Source: an uncultured Collinsella sp. | GTDB taxonomy: Bacteria; Actinomycetota; Coriobacteriia; Coriobacteriales; Coriobacteriaceae | NCBI GenBank assembly: GCA_900552395.1 | Contig: URZJ01000004.1 | Span: 1-30,989, forward strand | Length of the DNA stretch: 30,989 nt | Direction of reading: 5' to 3' | Shown here: positions 7,169 to 14,260 of the stretch, piece by piece | How the letters are laid out: every line of letters begins with the position of its first letter | How positions within the stretch are numbered: position 1 is the first letter of the stretch | Position numbers and translations under genes: made by a program | The notes under the pieces: generated by a model | The model's database searches: none | What the model was told of the DNA's origin: nothing | The model's input: the letters and a program-made list of their open reading frames with translations, nothing else

Positions 7169-8398
7169 ATGGATCGAAACGAACTCGACCCCAGCGTCCC
7201 CAGCGCCACGGAGGTCAAGAAGATCCCCCTCATCATTAAGGTGTACGCCGTCCTGTGCATCCTTTCCGGCGTGGGCACGCTCCCGTCGGTCGCTGCCTTT
7301 ATGTGGCAGGTCATCACGGCACTTGTTAACGGCAACGCCACCGAAAAGCTCGGCGACAACACGCTCGTCGCAGTCGGCCTTATCGTCGCCGGCATCATGC
7401 TCTCTGCGGCAAGTGCCGTCATCCTAATCATCTTTGGCCTGGACCTTATCAAAAACCAGCGCCGCAACGCCGCCCGCCTGTCCTACATCCTTATTGCATT
7501 CACCGTCGTCGAGCTTTTGGTCGACGTGATGCTCCAGGGCATCGGGCCCTTCCTGCTGCGTCCCGCGATCCAGCTCGGCATCCTCGTTGCACTTTCGGCA
7601 ACCGTCGACCCCACGCTTCGTCAGGAGCGCGAACTGCAGCGCCGCCTGCAGGAGATGCTCGACCGCGACGCCGCCGCCGAGGGCATGCTCGGCCGCGATG
7701 AAACCGGCGAGGGCTACATCAAGCTCAACTACTTCAACCTGTTCTGGGTGTTCTTTGTCTGCTGCATACTCGGCCTGATCGCCGAGGACATCTGGCACAT
7801 GACAGTCGACGACCCGGGCGTCTATCAGAACCGCGCCGGCATGCTGTTTGGCCCCTTCAGCCCCATCTACGGATTTGGCGCCGTGCTCATGACCATGGTG
7901 CTTAACCGCTTCTACAAAAAGAACCCCATCATCATTTTCCTGGTGAGCGCCCTGCTCGGCGCCAGCTTTGAGGTGTTCGTGGGCTGGTTTATGCAGACCG
8001 CGTTTGGCGTGGTCTCGTGGAGCTACTCGCACATAACGCTGTTCGGTTTGCCCGATCCGCTCGTGGTCCTCACGGGCGGACGCACCTGCACGGGCTTCGC
8101 CTGCCTGTGGGGCCTGGGCGGCCTCATCTGGATCAAGCTGCTGCTGCCGAGGCTGCTTAAGCTTATCAACAAGATCCCCTGGAAGAGCCGCTACTCGGCC
8201 ACCGTCATCTTTACCGTTATCATGCTGGTCGACGGCGTCATGACGCTGCAGTCGCTCGACTACTGGTACCAGCGCGTTAACGGCACGGAGCCGGACATTC
8301 CCGTCGCACAGTTCTACGGAGAGCACTTCGATAACGAGTACATGGAAAACCGCTTCCAGAGCATGACCATGAGCCCCAAGGATGCGACGCGCGTGTAG
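7169..8398 (+). CDS. CmpB-type putative ABC transporter permease / membrane protein
   Basis: A 409-residue integral membrane protein. The first about 150 residues hold four hydrophobic segments. A charged linker (about 155-185) follows, and then a domain matching the putative ABC-transporter type IV CmpB family: an NYFNLFWVFFVCCILGL start, GPFSPIYGFGA, and VGWFMQTAFGVVSWSYS. The true function of that family is not established. No ATPase gene is next to it, so the transporter label is only a family name. The start at 7169 has GAGAAAGG upstream and a good promoter. It stands alone on the plus strand and ends in a strong terminator. Confidence 0.8.
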   Translation: MDRNELDPSVPSATEVKKIPLIIKVYAVLCILSGVGTLPSVAAFMWQVITALVNGNATEKLGDNTLVAVGLIVAGIMLSAASAVILIIFGLDLIKNQRRNAARLSYILIAFTVVELLVDVMLQGIGPFLLRPAIQLGILVALSATVDPTLRQERELQRRLQEMLDRDAAAEGMLGRDETGEGYIKLNYFNLFWVFFVCCILGLIAEDIWHMTVDDPGVYQNRAGMLFGPFSPIYGFGAVLMTMVLNRFYKKNPIIIFLVSALLGASFEVFVGWFMQTAFGVVSWSYSHITLFGLPDPLVVLTGGRTCTGFACLWGLGGLIWIKLLLPRLLKLINKIPWKSRYSATVIFTVIMLVDGVMTLQSLDYWYQRVNGTEPDIPVAQFYGEHFDNEYMENRFQSMTMSPKDATRV

Positions 8399-8419
8399 CG
8401 CTCACCGCGCCCAAAACGC

Positions 8420-8458
8420 AAAATGCCCGCCGGTATCACACGTACCGGTGGGCATTTT
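8420..8458. terminator. Bidirectional intrinsic terminator
   Basis: A 16-bp stem (8420-8435 with 8443-8458, one G-U pair) with a 7-base loop, A-run on the left and T-run on the right. It ends the CmpB-like gene on the plus strand. It can also stop the purE/sortase/MoaE-like transcript coming from the other side, whose last stop is at 8489. Confidence 0.9.
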
Positions 8459-8488
8459 TATAAACGATCCCTCTATCGACGCAAGCCT

Positions 8489-8908
8489 CTACGCCTCGCG
8501 CTCGACCTCACTCACGCATTCGTTCTTGATGGTGCCAACGAGCGCCTGCAGCGCATCGACCACGTGCGGGCGAATGTCCCCGCCGATAAGCACGAGCATG
8601 ATGTCGTCACCTACGGCAAGCTCGCCGCTTGCCAGCCACACACGCACATAGCCGATACCCGGCATCGCGCGCGTGGCCTCGATAGCAGACCGTACCTTTT
8701 CGGCGTCGTAGTCAAAGACCATGCCGCCCACCCTGTGGCCTGGCGCCACGCCATCGGTCTCGACTCCGCGCACCTCGGCCTTGGGCGTCGCGCGCACCAC
8801 ACCGTTATGCGTCAGATACATCCCACAGCCTGCCGCCGAAGCATCGGCCTTGGCCTCGCGCAGCCAAGCATCAATCGAAGGCATCAATTTGCCACTCTCG
8901 AGCATCAT
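8489..8908 (-). CDS. Divergent MoaE-like protein
   Basis: A 139-residue protein resembling the large subunit of molybdopterin synthase. Family-like parts are THNGVVRATP near residue 35, the central VRSAIEATRAMPGIGYVRVW, and GELAVGDDIMLVLIGGDIR. Alignment by eye with E. coli MoaE keeps the lysine equivalent to K119 (GTIKNE). The K126 position is lost: the usual PFWKRE end is replaced by a Val/Glu-rich tail. The canonical HR pair is also missing. Catalysis of molybdopterin sulphur transfer is therefore doubtful. No other moa gene is nearby. The start has AAGGGAG upstream; the next codon is also ATG. It is last in the purE-sortase group. Confidence 0.65.
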   Translation of the reverse strand: MMLESGKLMPSIDAWLREAKADASAAGCGMYLTHNGVVRATPKAEVRGVETDGVAPGHRVGGMVFDYDAEKVRSAIEATRAMPGIGYVRVWLASGELAVGDDIMLVLIGGDIRPHVVDALQALVGTIKNECVSEVEREA

Positions 8909-8972
8909 TTCTCCCTTACCGTCGTCGAGTAGCCAATTTGGGACGGGGCCTTTTTAGCTACTCTCGAACAAC

Positions 8973-9971
8973 TTATTCCTCGACCGGCGTGAGCACCATG
9001 ACGGCGCGTGTGTTGCTCAGCGACAGCGAACGACAGGTCACAAGCGTTACAACCTTAGTTGCCGAAGCGGCACGATCGGTAGCATCACTCGCCACGGCGG
9101 AAGCGCCGTCGAGCATCTCGGACAGGTAGTTCTTGAGTCCGTCGTCGCCCTCAAAATTGGTCGTGCGCGCCTTGGCATACGTGTCCTCGACCACCTTGGT
9201 CGCCAGCGGACGCAGCTTATACGTCGCATCGCGCGTGATGTAGTACACAAACTCGATGCTATCGAACGTCGCCTGATCAGTGGTGTCCGAAATCACGTTG
9301 AACATCGATCCGTCGTTCATATGGTGGCCGTAGATCGTGGTCTGCTGGTCGACCATTCCCGGCGCGGTGTCATCGCTATCCAGGAAAATGGCACCGGACG
9401 CGTTAGCCGTTCCGTCGAACAGCGTGTTGAGGTATTTGGAGTTGTTGTTGGTCTGCACCACGGGATAGTTGATGTTGGTTCCCGGCACGTAAACCCAACC
9501 CACAATCTCGGGGTTCGTCTGAGCAAGCGCATCAAAGTCGATAATCGGCACGCCGCTGGCGTCCTTATCGCTTACATATTGCTTCTCGATTTTCTGATAC
9601 GAATCGCTCGCCTGCTTATAGCCAATCTGGGCATTAATAAAAATAGCGGCGGCGGCGACAATCAGACCGATACCGATGATGATGAGCAGAATGGGAATAA
9701 TGGAGCGGCGCTTTTTGCGCGGCGGCTCGGTGCAATCCGACGGCGCGGCATGCGATGAAGACCGGGGCGGCTTCTTAGCGGAGCTATAAGACGAAGGACG
9801 ATATGCGGCCGGCGCGTCCTGTCGACGATGCGTCGCCGGTGTCACGGGGCGCGGCGCGCGCGGCTGCTGAGGAGAGGATGTCCGACCCTGCTGTGCCGCA
9901 CGGGCAGCACCCGGCTTCGACGGATCGGGAATCTGAGAAGCCTTGAATCGTTTTCCCTGATAATCGGACAT
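8973..9971 (-). CDS. srtB: Class B sortase
   Basis: A 332-residue membrane-anchored transpeptidase that would cut a sorting signal and join the protein to the cell wall or to another protein. The N-terminus (1-90) is cytosolic, rich in Pro, Ser, Ala and Arg. A membrane segment spans about 91-114 and the catalytic domain about 140-330. The active His is in TIYGHHMNDGSMF (His216), the nucleophile is Cys313 in TLVTC, and the Arg is Arg322 in SNTRAV. The GHxMxDGSMF motif points to class B. The start at 9971 has AAGGAGAG upstream. No substrate with a sorting signal is encoded in the window. It lies 35 bases after purE. Confidence 0.9.
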   Translation of the reverse strand: MSDYQGKRFKASQIPDPSKPGAARAAQQGRTSSPQQPRAPRPVTPATHRRQDAPAAYRPSSYSSAKKPPRSSSHAAPSDCTEPPRKKRRSIIPILLIIIGIGLIVAAAAIFINAQIGYKQASDSYQKIEKQYVSDKDASGVPIIDFDALAQTNPEIVGWVYVPGTNINYPVVQTNNNSKYLNTLFDGTANASGAIFLDSDDTAPGMVDQQTTIYGHHMNDGSMFNVISDTTDQATFDSIEFVYYITRDATYKLRPLATKVVEDTYAKARTTNFEGDDGLKNYLSEMLDGASAVASDATDRAASATKVVTLVTCRSLSLSNTRAVMVLTPVEE

Positions 9972-10006
9972 GGCTCTCCTTATACTGCGGTGAAACGGCG
10001 GAACGC

Positions 10007-10471
10007 TTAGGCGTCAGCCATCTCCTGCTTCATCTTCTCGATAACCTTGCGGTACTCGGGGTCGCAAGCACCCAGAATCTGTGTGGCATAGATGGCGGCG
10101 TTCTTGGCACCGTTGATGGCAACGCAGGCTACGGGCACGCCCGAAGGCATCTGCACCATCGACAGCAGCGAATCCATACCGCCCAGGTCACTCGTCTTCA
10201 TAGGCACGCCGATAACCGGCAGCGGCGTAAAGGCAGCCACGACACCACCCAGGTGAGCGGCCTTGCCGGCGGCGGCGATAATCACTTTGATACCGCGATC
10301 GGCGGCAGTCGAAGCCCACTCGTGGACCTTCGCCGGCGTGCGGTGCGCGCTCGCAATGACGAGCTCATAGGGCACACCCAGTGCCTCGAGCTCGGCGGTG
10401 CAGCCTTCCATAACGCCCAGATCGGACTTGGAACCCATGATGATCCCGACAACCGGCTTTTGATCTGCCAT
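10007..10471 (-). CDS. purE: 5-(carboxyamino)imidazole ribonucleotide mutase, catalytic subunit
   Basis: Class I PurE moves the carboxyl group of N5-CAIR to give CAIR. It is 154 residues, close to the usual 160. Motifs include GIIMGSKSD, the active-site segment ASAHRTPAKV, AAAGKAAHLGGVVA and PLPVIGVP. The start at 10471 is preferred over the ATG two codons upstream because AGGAGG is nine bases from it and only three from the other. The partner gene purK, which makes N5-CAIR, is not in the window. It is followed by the sortase and MoaE-like genes with short gaps and no terminator until 8458. Confidence 0.95.
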   Translation of the reverse strand: MADQKPVVGIIMGSKSDLGVMEGCTAELEALGVPYELVIASAHRTPAKVHEWASTAADRGIKVIIAAAGKAAHLGGVVAAFTPLPVIGVPMKTSDLGGMDSLLSMVQMPSGVPVACVAINGAKNAAIYATQILGACDPEYRKVIEKMKQEMADA

Positions 10472-10522
10472 AAACATAGACCTCCTGTTGAGAGCGGTGA
10501 CGCAGCGAATCCGCGACCCTTA

Positions 10523-10540
10523 ACTACTGAGAGTAGTATA
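10523..10540 (-). promoter_or_regulatory. Possible purE promoter with overlapping dyad
   Basis: The minus strand reads TATACT (10535-10540), 64 bases before the purE start. A perfect dyad ACTACT-gag-AGTAGT (10523-10537) overlaps it. The position suits a repressor site, but the -35 is weak and no regulator can be named. Confidence 0.35.
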
Positions 10541-10573
10541 GCTGCTCCCGTCCCTGGTATTACACAGACCATA

Positions 10574-10619
10574 CCTTTCCCTCGGGAACTGGGCTTCGCG
10601 AAGTTTCCCGAGGGAAAGG
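10574..10619. repeat. Hairpin repeat, ACTGGGCTTCGCGAAGTTT family, copy 1
   Basis: A perfect 15-bp stem (10574-10588 with 10605-10619) caps the loop segment CTGGGCTTCGCGAAGT. Further out, TCCCTGGTA (10551-10559) can pair with TACCGGGGA (10641-10649) with one G-U pair, giving a nested structure. Copy 2 is at 15925-15968 in inverted orientation. Confidence 0.75.
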
Positions 10620-10636
10620 CTCAACCGCCACCCTGC

Positions 10637-10672
10637 GACCTACCGGGGATTGCTATGACGTACGTTGGCTGA
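10637..10672 (+). repeat. 36-base direct repeat, copy 1
   Basis: It begins GACCTACCGGGG and ends GACGTACGTTGGCTGA. It matches 10744-10779 at 34 of 36 positions. It lies in the gene-free stretch 10472-10868 between purE and the MarR gene. Confidence 0.8.
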
Positions 10673-10743
10673 GATAAATGAGTTTCCCCTTGCTTCGCAA
10701 AGTCGCTCCGATAATAAACCCGGCCCGCCGCGGGGCACCCGGG

Positions 10744-10779
10744 GACCTACCGGGGGTTGCCATGACGTACGTTGGCTGA
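10744..10779 (+). repeat. 36-base direct repeat, copy 2
   Basis: The second copy of the repeat at 10637-10672, 107 bases further on, with two A-to-G/T-to-C type differences. Between the copies lies a GCTTCGC-containing, GC-rich stretch that may be a degraded hairpin copy. Confidence 0.8.
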
Positions 10780-10829
10780 TTTTGTTTGGAATGAGATGTT
10801 GACGGTGGCTGATGGGCACAACTGTCCCG

Positions 10830-10849
10830 GGTGCATTTCAAGATGCACC
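10830..10849. repeat. Small hairpin after the MarR gene
   Basis: GGTGCAT (10830-10836) and ATGCACC (10843-10849) form a 7-bp stem with a 6-base loop, 20 bases past the MarR stop on the minus strand. There is no T-run, so it is a weak terminator candidate. Confidence 0.4.
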
Positions 10850-10868
10850 TAAATGTCTGTCTTTATCC

Positions 10869-11345
10869 TTATAGATTGTCCAGGTAGTCGTCGGCATCAT
10901 AGGTAAGGCTGTAAGCTTTATTCAGGATGCGCACGAGCTCCTGGGCATCGTGCTCGCCGAGCACTGAGAGTTGTTTCGAGAGCGATGCCACACTCTCGGC
11001 ATTTTTTTTCGCCGCGAAATCACGGCCTTCCTCGGTAATGCTCACCAGCACACGCCGACGATCGTTTGGATCGGTCCTGCGCTGAACGTAACCCTTGCTC
11101 TCGAGTGAATCCAAGATATGCGACATGCGCGCACGGGAGAATTTCAGCTTCTTGGCAATCTCGGAGGGAATGACATCACCGTCAATACCCGATAGATACT
11201 GTAAAACCGGTGCCTCGCCCACACTGGCGCCGCCGGCAGCACTCAAGGATCCCTTGGCAAGGGAACGTGAGTACACAATCAGTTTTCGAGCGACGTCATC
11301 GTAATCCACTGGGGATATTGTCCTTTGCAACTCTAGAAGGGCCAT
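10869..11345 (-). CDS. MarR-family transcriptional regulator
   Basis: A 158-residue winged-helix DNA-binding protein, probably a dimer. The recognition helix region is IPSEIAKKLKFSRARMSHILDSLESKG (about 59-85), and the wing carries TDPNDRRRVLVSITEEG, the DxRxxR-type signature of MarR proteins. The flanking helices would make the dimer interface. The ligand is unknown. The start at 11345 has no clear ribosome site, so the N-terminus is less certain than the rest. Its promoter should lie in the 68-base, AT-richer gap before it. Targets could be the neighbouring small membrane protein or its own gene. Confidence 0.88.
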   Translation of the reverse strand: MALLELQRTISPVDYDDVARKLIVYSRSLAKGSLSAAGGASVGEAPVLQYLSGIDGDVIPSEIAKKLKFSRARMSHILDSLESKGYVQRRTDPNDRRRVLVSITEEGRDFAAKKNAESVASLSKQLSVLGEHDAQELVRILNKAYSLTYDADDYLDNL

Positions 11346-11413
11346 AAAACCGTCATTTGCCGTACATTAGTTAACATTCGCAACAATTATTTATGATACC
11401 CCAACGCGGAAGT

Positions 11414-11740
11414 CTATTGCTCGTCCTTCTTGCGTCGCATAAGCTCCTCAACGTCGACACCCGCGGCCTCGAGCATGCGCTCGACATTCCTTTTGGCGTT
11501 GGTCGTGCCAACCTTAAGCACAATCGAAAGCGGAGTGCCCACCACCAGGCACACGATGCCCACGGGGACACCCCAGCCGGGGCCTCCCTGCATACCCCAC
11601 ATCCCCATCAAAAAGCCAATCGCCACGAGCGAATAGCCCAGGCGCAGCCAAACGTTGAGCCGCTGAATAGCATCGGTCTGCATCTTTGCCTCGCGGATCA
11701 AGTCGTCGCGCGAAAGGTCGTGTCCATGTTTCTCGTGCAT
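11414..11740 (-). CDS. Small membrane protein of unknown function
   Basis: A 108-residue protein that I do not recognise. A charged, His-rich N-terminus (MHEKHGHDLSRDD) and an amphipathic stretch (about 20-30) lead to two hydrophobic segments at about 34-50 and 54-72, joined by a Gly-rich turn (GMQGGPGWG). The C-terminus is charged (VERMLEAAGVDVEELMRRKK) and likely cytosolic. The start at 11740 is supported by GAGGAGG five bases upstream and is preferred over an ATG 14 codons earlier. The MarR gene follows on the same strand after 68 bases, so the two may be co-transcribed. Confidence 0.75.
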   Translation of the reverse strand: MHEKHGHDLSRDDLIREAKMQTDAIQRLNVWLRLGYSLVAIGFLMGMWGMQGGPGWGVPVGIVCLVVGTPLSIVLKVGTTNAKRNVERMLEAAGVDVEELMRRKKDEQ

Positions 11741-11883
11741 ATGGTCCTCCTCGTGCAAAGCGTGCATTATGCGCAAGTGCATCGTTTATCGAATACGTCA
11801 TCTTTCAAGAGCAATATAGCGGGTGTCGTATAGGCGATGGAGGTCGCTGGCCATATTGCCCTTGAAGGGCGGCGTAAAATCAG

Positions 11884-11913
11884 AAGGCCGTGCGGTTGAG
11901 GCCGCACGGCCTT
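11884..11913 (-). terminator. Intrinsic terminator of the PTS operon
   Basis: A perfect 12-bp stem, AAGGCCGTGCGG with its complement (11884-11895 and 11902-11913), and a 6-base loop, 22 bases after the IID stop. The T-run after it is short (CTGATTTT). Confidence 0.8.
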
Positions 11914-11935
11914 ACAGGGGGTCAAAGGATGATGA

Positions 11936-12763
11936 CTAGTAGCTCAGCGCCGGGTCGAAGAAACCAATAACAACGCCCACGAATGCGATCACAACGAGGA
12001 TCAGCATCATGACTATGGGGTTGACCTTCTTCTTGGTCATCATGTACCAGCAGAAGATGATGAAGATCATCGGCAGCAGGTGCGGATAGATGCCGTCGAG
12101 CGTGTCCTGGAACTTACCGCCGCCGGGCAGCACCAGGTTGGGGCTGCAGGTGATGGAGACCCAAGTTGCGCCCACGGCACCGATGACCATGGTACCGACC
12201 ATCACGATGGAATCGCGAAGAGCCTTTGCCTTGGGTCCGACCAGTGCCTCGACCGCCTTGCCGCCGAGCTCATAGCCTTGGTTGTAGGCAAAGCGCATGC
12301 CAAGGAACATGAGCAGGTTCCACACGACAATATAGAAGATGGCACCGAGCGGAGAGCCGCCGGTCGAGAGACCGAGGGCGATACCGAGCAGGATCGGGAT
12401 CAGGGTACCGACGATCAGCGAGTCGCCAAGGCCGGCGAGCGGGCCCATGAGGCCGGCGCGGATGCCGTTGATGGCGTCGTCGTCGATGGCCTCGCCGTTT
12501 GCGCGAGCCTCCTCGAGGCCGGCGGTGACGCCGACAATCATGGTGCCGATCTGCGGCTCGGTGTTGAAGAACGCGGAGTAGGTCTGGAGGGCCTGCTTCT
12601 GCTCCTCGGGCGTGTCGTAGAGCTCCTCGACGATCGGAAGCATGGCGCACAGGTAACCGAAGGTCTGCATGTGCTCCTGCGAGAAGCAAGTCAGGTTGCC
12701 ATAGGACCAGTTGCGGAACGACTTGGCAAGCGTTTTCTTAGAGAGCTTTTTCTTCTCTGCCAT
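11936..12763 (-). CDS. PTS mannose-family EIID component
   Basis: A 275-residue membrane subunit that, with IIC, forms the sugar channel of a mannose-type PTS. The N-terminus has the family pattern (FRNWSYGNLTCFSQEHMQTFGYLCAMLPIVEELY), and MGPLAGLGDSLIVGTLIPILLGI is the conserved IID block at about 106-128. The C-terminus has two hydrophobic segments, ending IGFFDPALSY. The start ATG shares one base with the IIC stop (TAATG), so the two are translationally coupled, and GAGGAGG lies inside the end of IIC. The sugar is not evident from sequence. Confidence 0.95.
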   Translation of the reverse strand: MAEKKKLSKKTLAKSFRNWSYGNLTCFSQEHMQTFGYLCAMLPIVEELYDTPEEQKQALQTYSAFFNTEPQIGTMIVGVTAGLEEARANGEAIDDDAINGIRAGLMGPLAGLGDSLIVGTLIPILLGIALGLSTGGSPLGAIFYIVVWNLLMFLGMRFAYNQGYELGGKAVEALVGPKAKALRDSIVMVGTMVIGAVGATWVSITCSPNLVLPGGGKFQDTLDGIYPHLLPMIFIIFCWYMMTKKKVNPIVMMLILVVIAFVGVVIGFFDPALSY

Positions 12764-13620
12764 TAGATGTCCTCCTCTTCCTCATCATCTGAGCCCGAGG
12801 CGATAGCTGCCTTGGGAGCGTTTGCGAGGTCGATCTTGAGCGAAGCGATCTCATAGTTGATCAGGGCGAAGAAGCAGCCGATGCCGGCAGCGGCGATCAG
12901 GTTGCAGCCCATAACAGCGGACAGGGTGAAGCCGAAGAAGAACGTCAGGAAGTCCGTGGGCTTAGAGATGACCTGCTTGAGCAGGATGGCGATACCGACG
13001 GTAGGCAGCAGCGAGCCGACGGTAAACAGCGTCTTCATCGCGATGCCGTCCATGGGCATGTAGGTCTTCATGAGGTCGACCATGGCGGTGCCGCCCATGG
13101 TGATGATGAACGTCGGGAGGAACGAGCAGACGATGTGACCGATCCAAGGCAGAACGTTGTTGACCAGGTAGAGCTTGTGGAGATCGCCCTTCTCGAGCCA
13201 CTTCCAGCCCATGCCCTGCCACACCAGGTTGATGGTGGCGGTGCCATAGAAGAGCACAGTGCCGAGCGTGCCGACGGCGGCACCGAGGGATGCGGCCATG
13301 CCGGCAGCCTCAGCGGAGGCGGGATCGATGCCCGAGTTCTTGATGGCGAGGATCGCCAGCGGGATACCGATATAGGACACGGCGCGGACGTCGGCGGAGA
13401 CGGTTCCGCCGGGGGTCACGAGAGCGATGTAGACAACCTGGATGGCAGCGCCGACGAGGATGCCCGTCTGCATATCGCCCATGATGATGCCGACGATGAG
13501 GCCGGCGACCAGAGGACGACCCAGAGTGTAGTTGCCGATCGTCGTGCCACCCATGCCAGGCAGTGATGCCAGGCAGGCGAACAGGCCGAACAGCGCGGCT
13601 TGGAATGCATTGATTGCCAT
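12763..13620 (-). CDS. PTS mannose-family EIIC component
   Basis: A 285-residue polytopic membrane protein, the substrate-translocating subunit. Family features are the N-terminal GLFACLASLPGMGG, a GIIMGDMQTGILVGAAIQVVYIA block near residues 44-66, and TPGGTVSADVRAVSYIGIP. It has seven or eight hydrophobic segments and ends in an acidic tail (GSDDEEEEDI) that also encodes the IID ribosome site. It is a little longer than the common 250-270, because of the tail. The start at 13620 has AAAGGGGAAAG upstream. Confidence 0.95.
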   Translation of the reverse strand: MAINAFQAALFGLFACLASLPGMGGTTIGNYTLGRPLVAGLIVGIIMGDMQTGILVGAAIQVVYIALVTPGGTVSADVRAVSYIGIPLAILAIKNSGIDPASAEAAGMAASLGAAVGTLGTVLFYGTATINLVWQGMGWKWLEKGDLHKLYLVNNVLPWIGHIVCSFLPTFIITMGGTAMVDLMKTYMPMDGIAMKTLFTVGSLLPTVGIAILLKQVISKPTDFLTFFFGFTLSAVMGCNLIAAAGIGCFFALINYEIASLKIDLANAPKAAIASGSDDEEEEDI

Positions 13621-13642
13621 GCTTTCCCCTTTCTTTATTCCT

Positions 13643-13664
13643 CAGCCCCTTTCACCAAGGGCTG
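13643..13664 (-). promoter_or_regulatory. Hairpin between PTS IIB and IIC genes
   Basis: CAGCCC (13643-13648) pairs with GGGCTG (13659-13664) around a 10-base loop, just upstream of the IIC ribosome site. It is too short and lacks a T-run for a terminator. It may tune mRNA processing or subunit ratio. Confidence 0.4.
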
Positions 13665-13692
13665 TAGATACCAAAATGCGGCTGGCGCCTAA

Positions 13693-14181
13693 CTAGAAGC
13701 CAAACTGACCGCGGAACTTGGGCCACTCACCGATGGACTTCTCCTTGATAAGGGCGAACTCGACCGTGTAGCCGGCGTTGGTGAGATCCTCGAGCGCCTG
13801 GGCCTCTTCCTGCGTGATCGACTGGTTGTTGCCGAGCTTGGTGGTGCCGGGTCGATCGTTGCAGGGACCGACGATGATACGGTCCATGCCGGGCTTAAAG
13901 CCAAAATCGACGAGAAGTTCCTTCATGTCGAGCGGGTTCTTGGTGATCAGGAAGTACTTGGTGTCGGACTTGAGAACCTTCTCGGAGACCTCCTTAAAGT
14001 GCTCCTTGGTCCACACGAACGTCTTCTTGCCCGAGGCACTCTTGTAGGCCTCCTTGAGCACGGGGTTAGACGCTGCAGCGTCGTTGACGGCGATAAGACC
14101 GTCGCAGGGATACTCGAGGGCCCAACGGGTAACGGTCTGTCCATGGATCATACGGTCGTCAATACGGATGAACGAAATCAT
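13693..14181 (-). CDS. PTS mannose-family EIIB component
   Basis: A 162-residue cytoplasmic phosphotransfer protein. The phosphorylated residue is His13 in the classic IDDRMIHGQ motif at the N-terminus. The rest (TKYFLITKNPLDMKELLVDFG, IIVGPCNDRPGTTKLGNNQSIT) follows the family. It takes phosphate from the IIA protein next door and passes it to the sugar bound by IIC/IID. The start at 14181 has AAAGGGAGA upstream. The 79-base gap to IIA and the 72-base gap to IIC are longer than the IIC/IID junction, and each holds a small hairpin. Confidence 0.96.
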   Translation of the reverse strand: MISFIRIDDRMIHGQTVTRWALEYPCDGLIAVNDAAASNPVLKEAYKSASGKKTFVWTKEHFKEVSEKVLKSDTKYFLITKNPLDMKELLVDFGFKPGMDRIIVGPCNDRPGTTKLGNNQSITQEEAQALEDLTNAGYTVEFALIKEKSIGEWPKFRGQFGF

Positions 14182-14203
14182 GCGTTCTCCCTTTCTTTAT
14201 CAC

Positions 14204-14228
14204 CGGGGGTCTTTCCTCTTAACCCCCG
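14204..14228 (-). promoter_or_regulatory. Hairpin between PTS IIA and IIB genes
   Basis: CGGGGGT (14204-14210) and ACCCCCG (14222-14228) form a 7-bp stem just upstream of the IIB ribosome site, in the same place relative to the next gene as the hairpin at 13643-13664. Confidence 0.45.
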
Positions 14229-14260
14229 CTCCATCACGAAAATTTGGGCGGATGCGCTGC

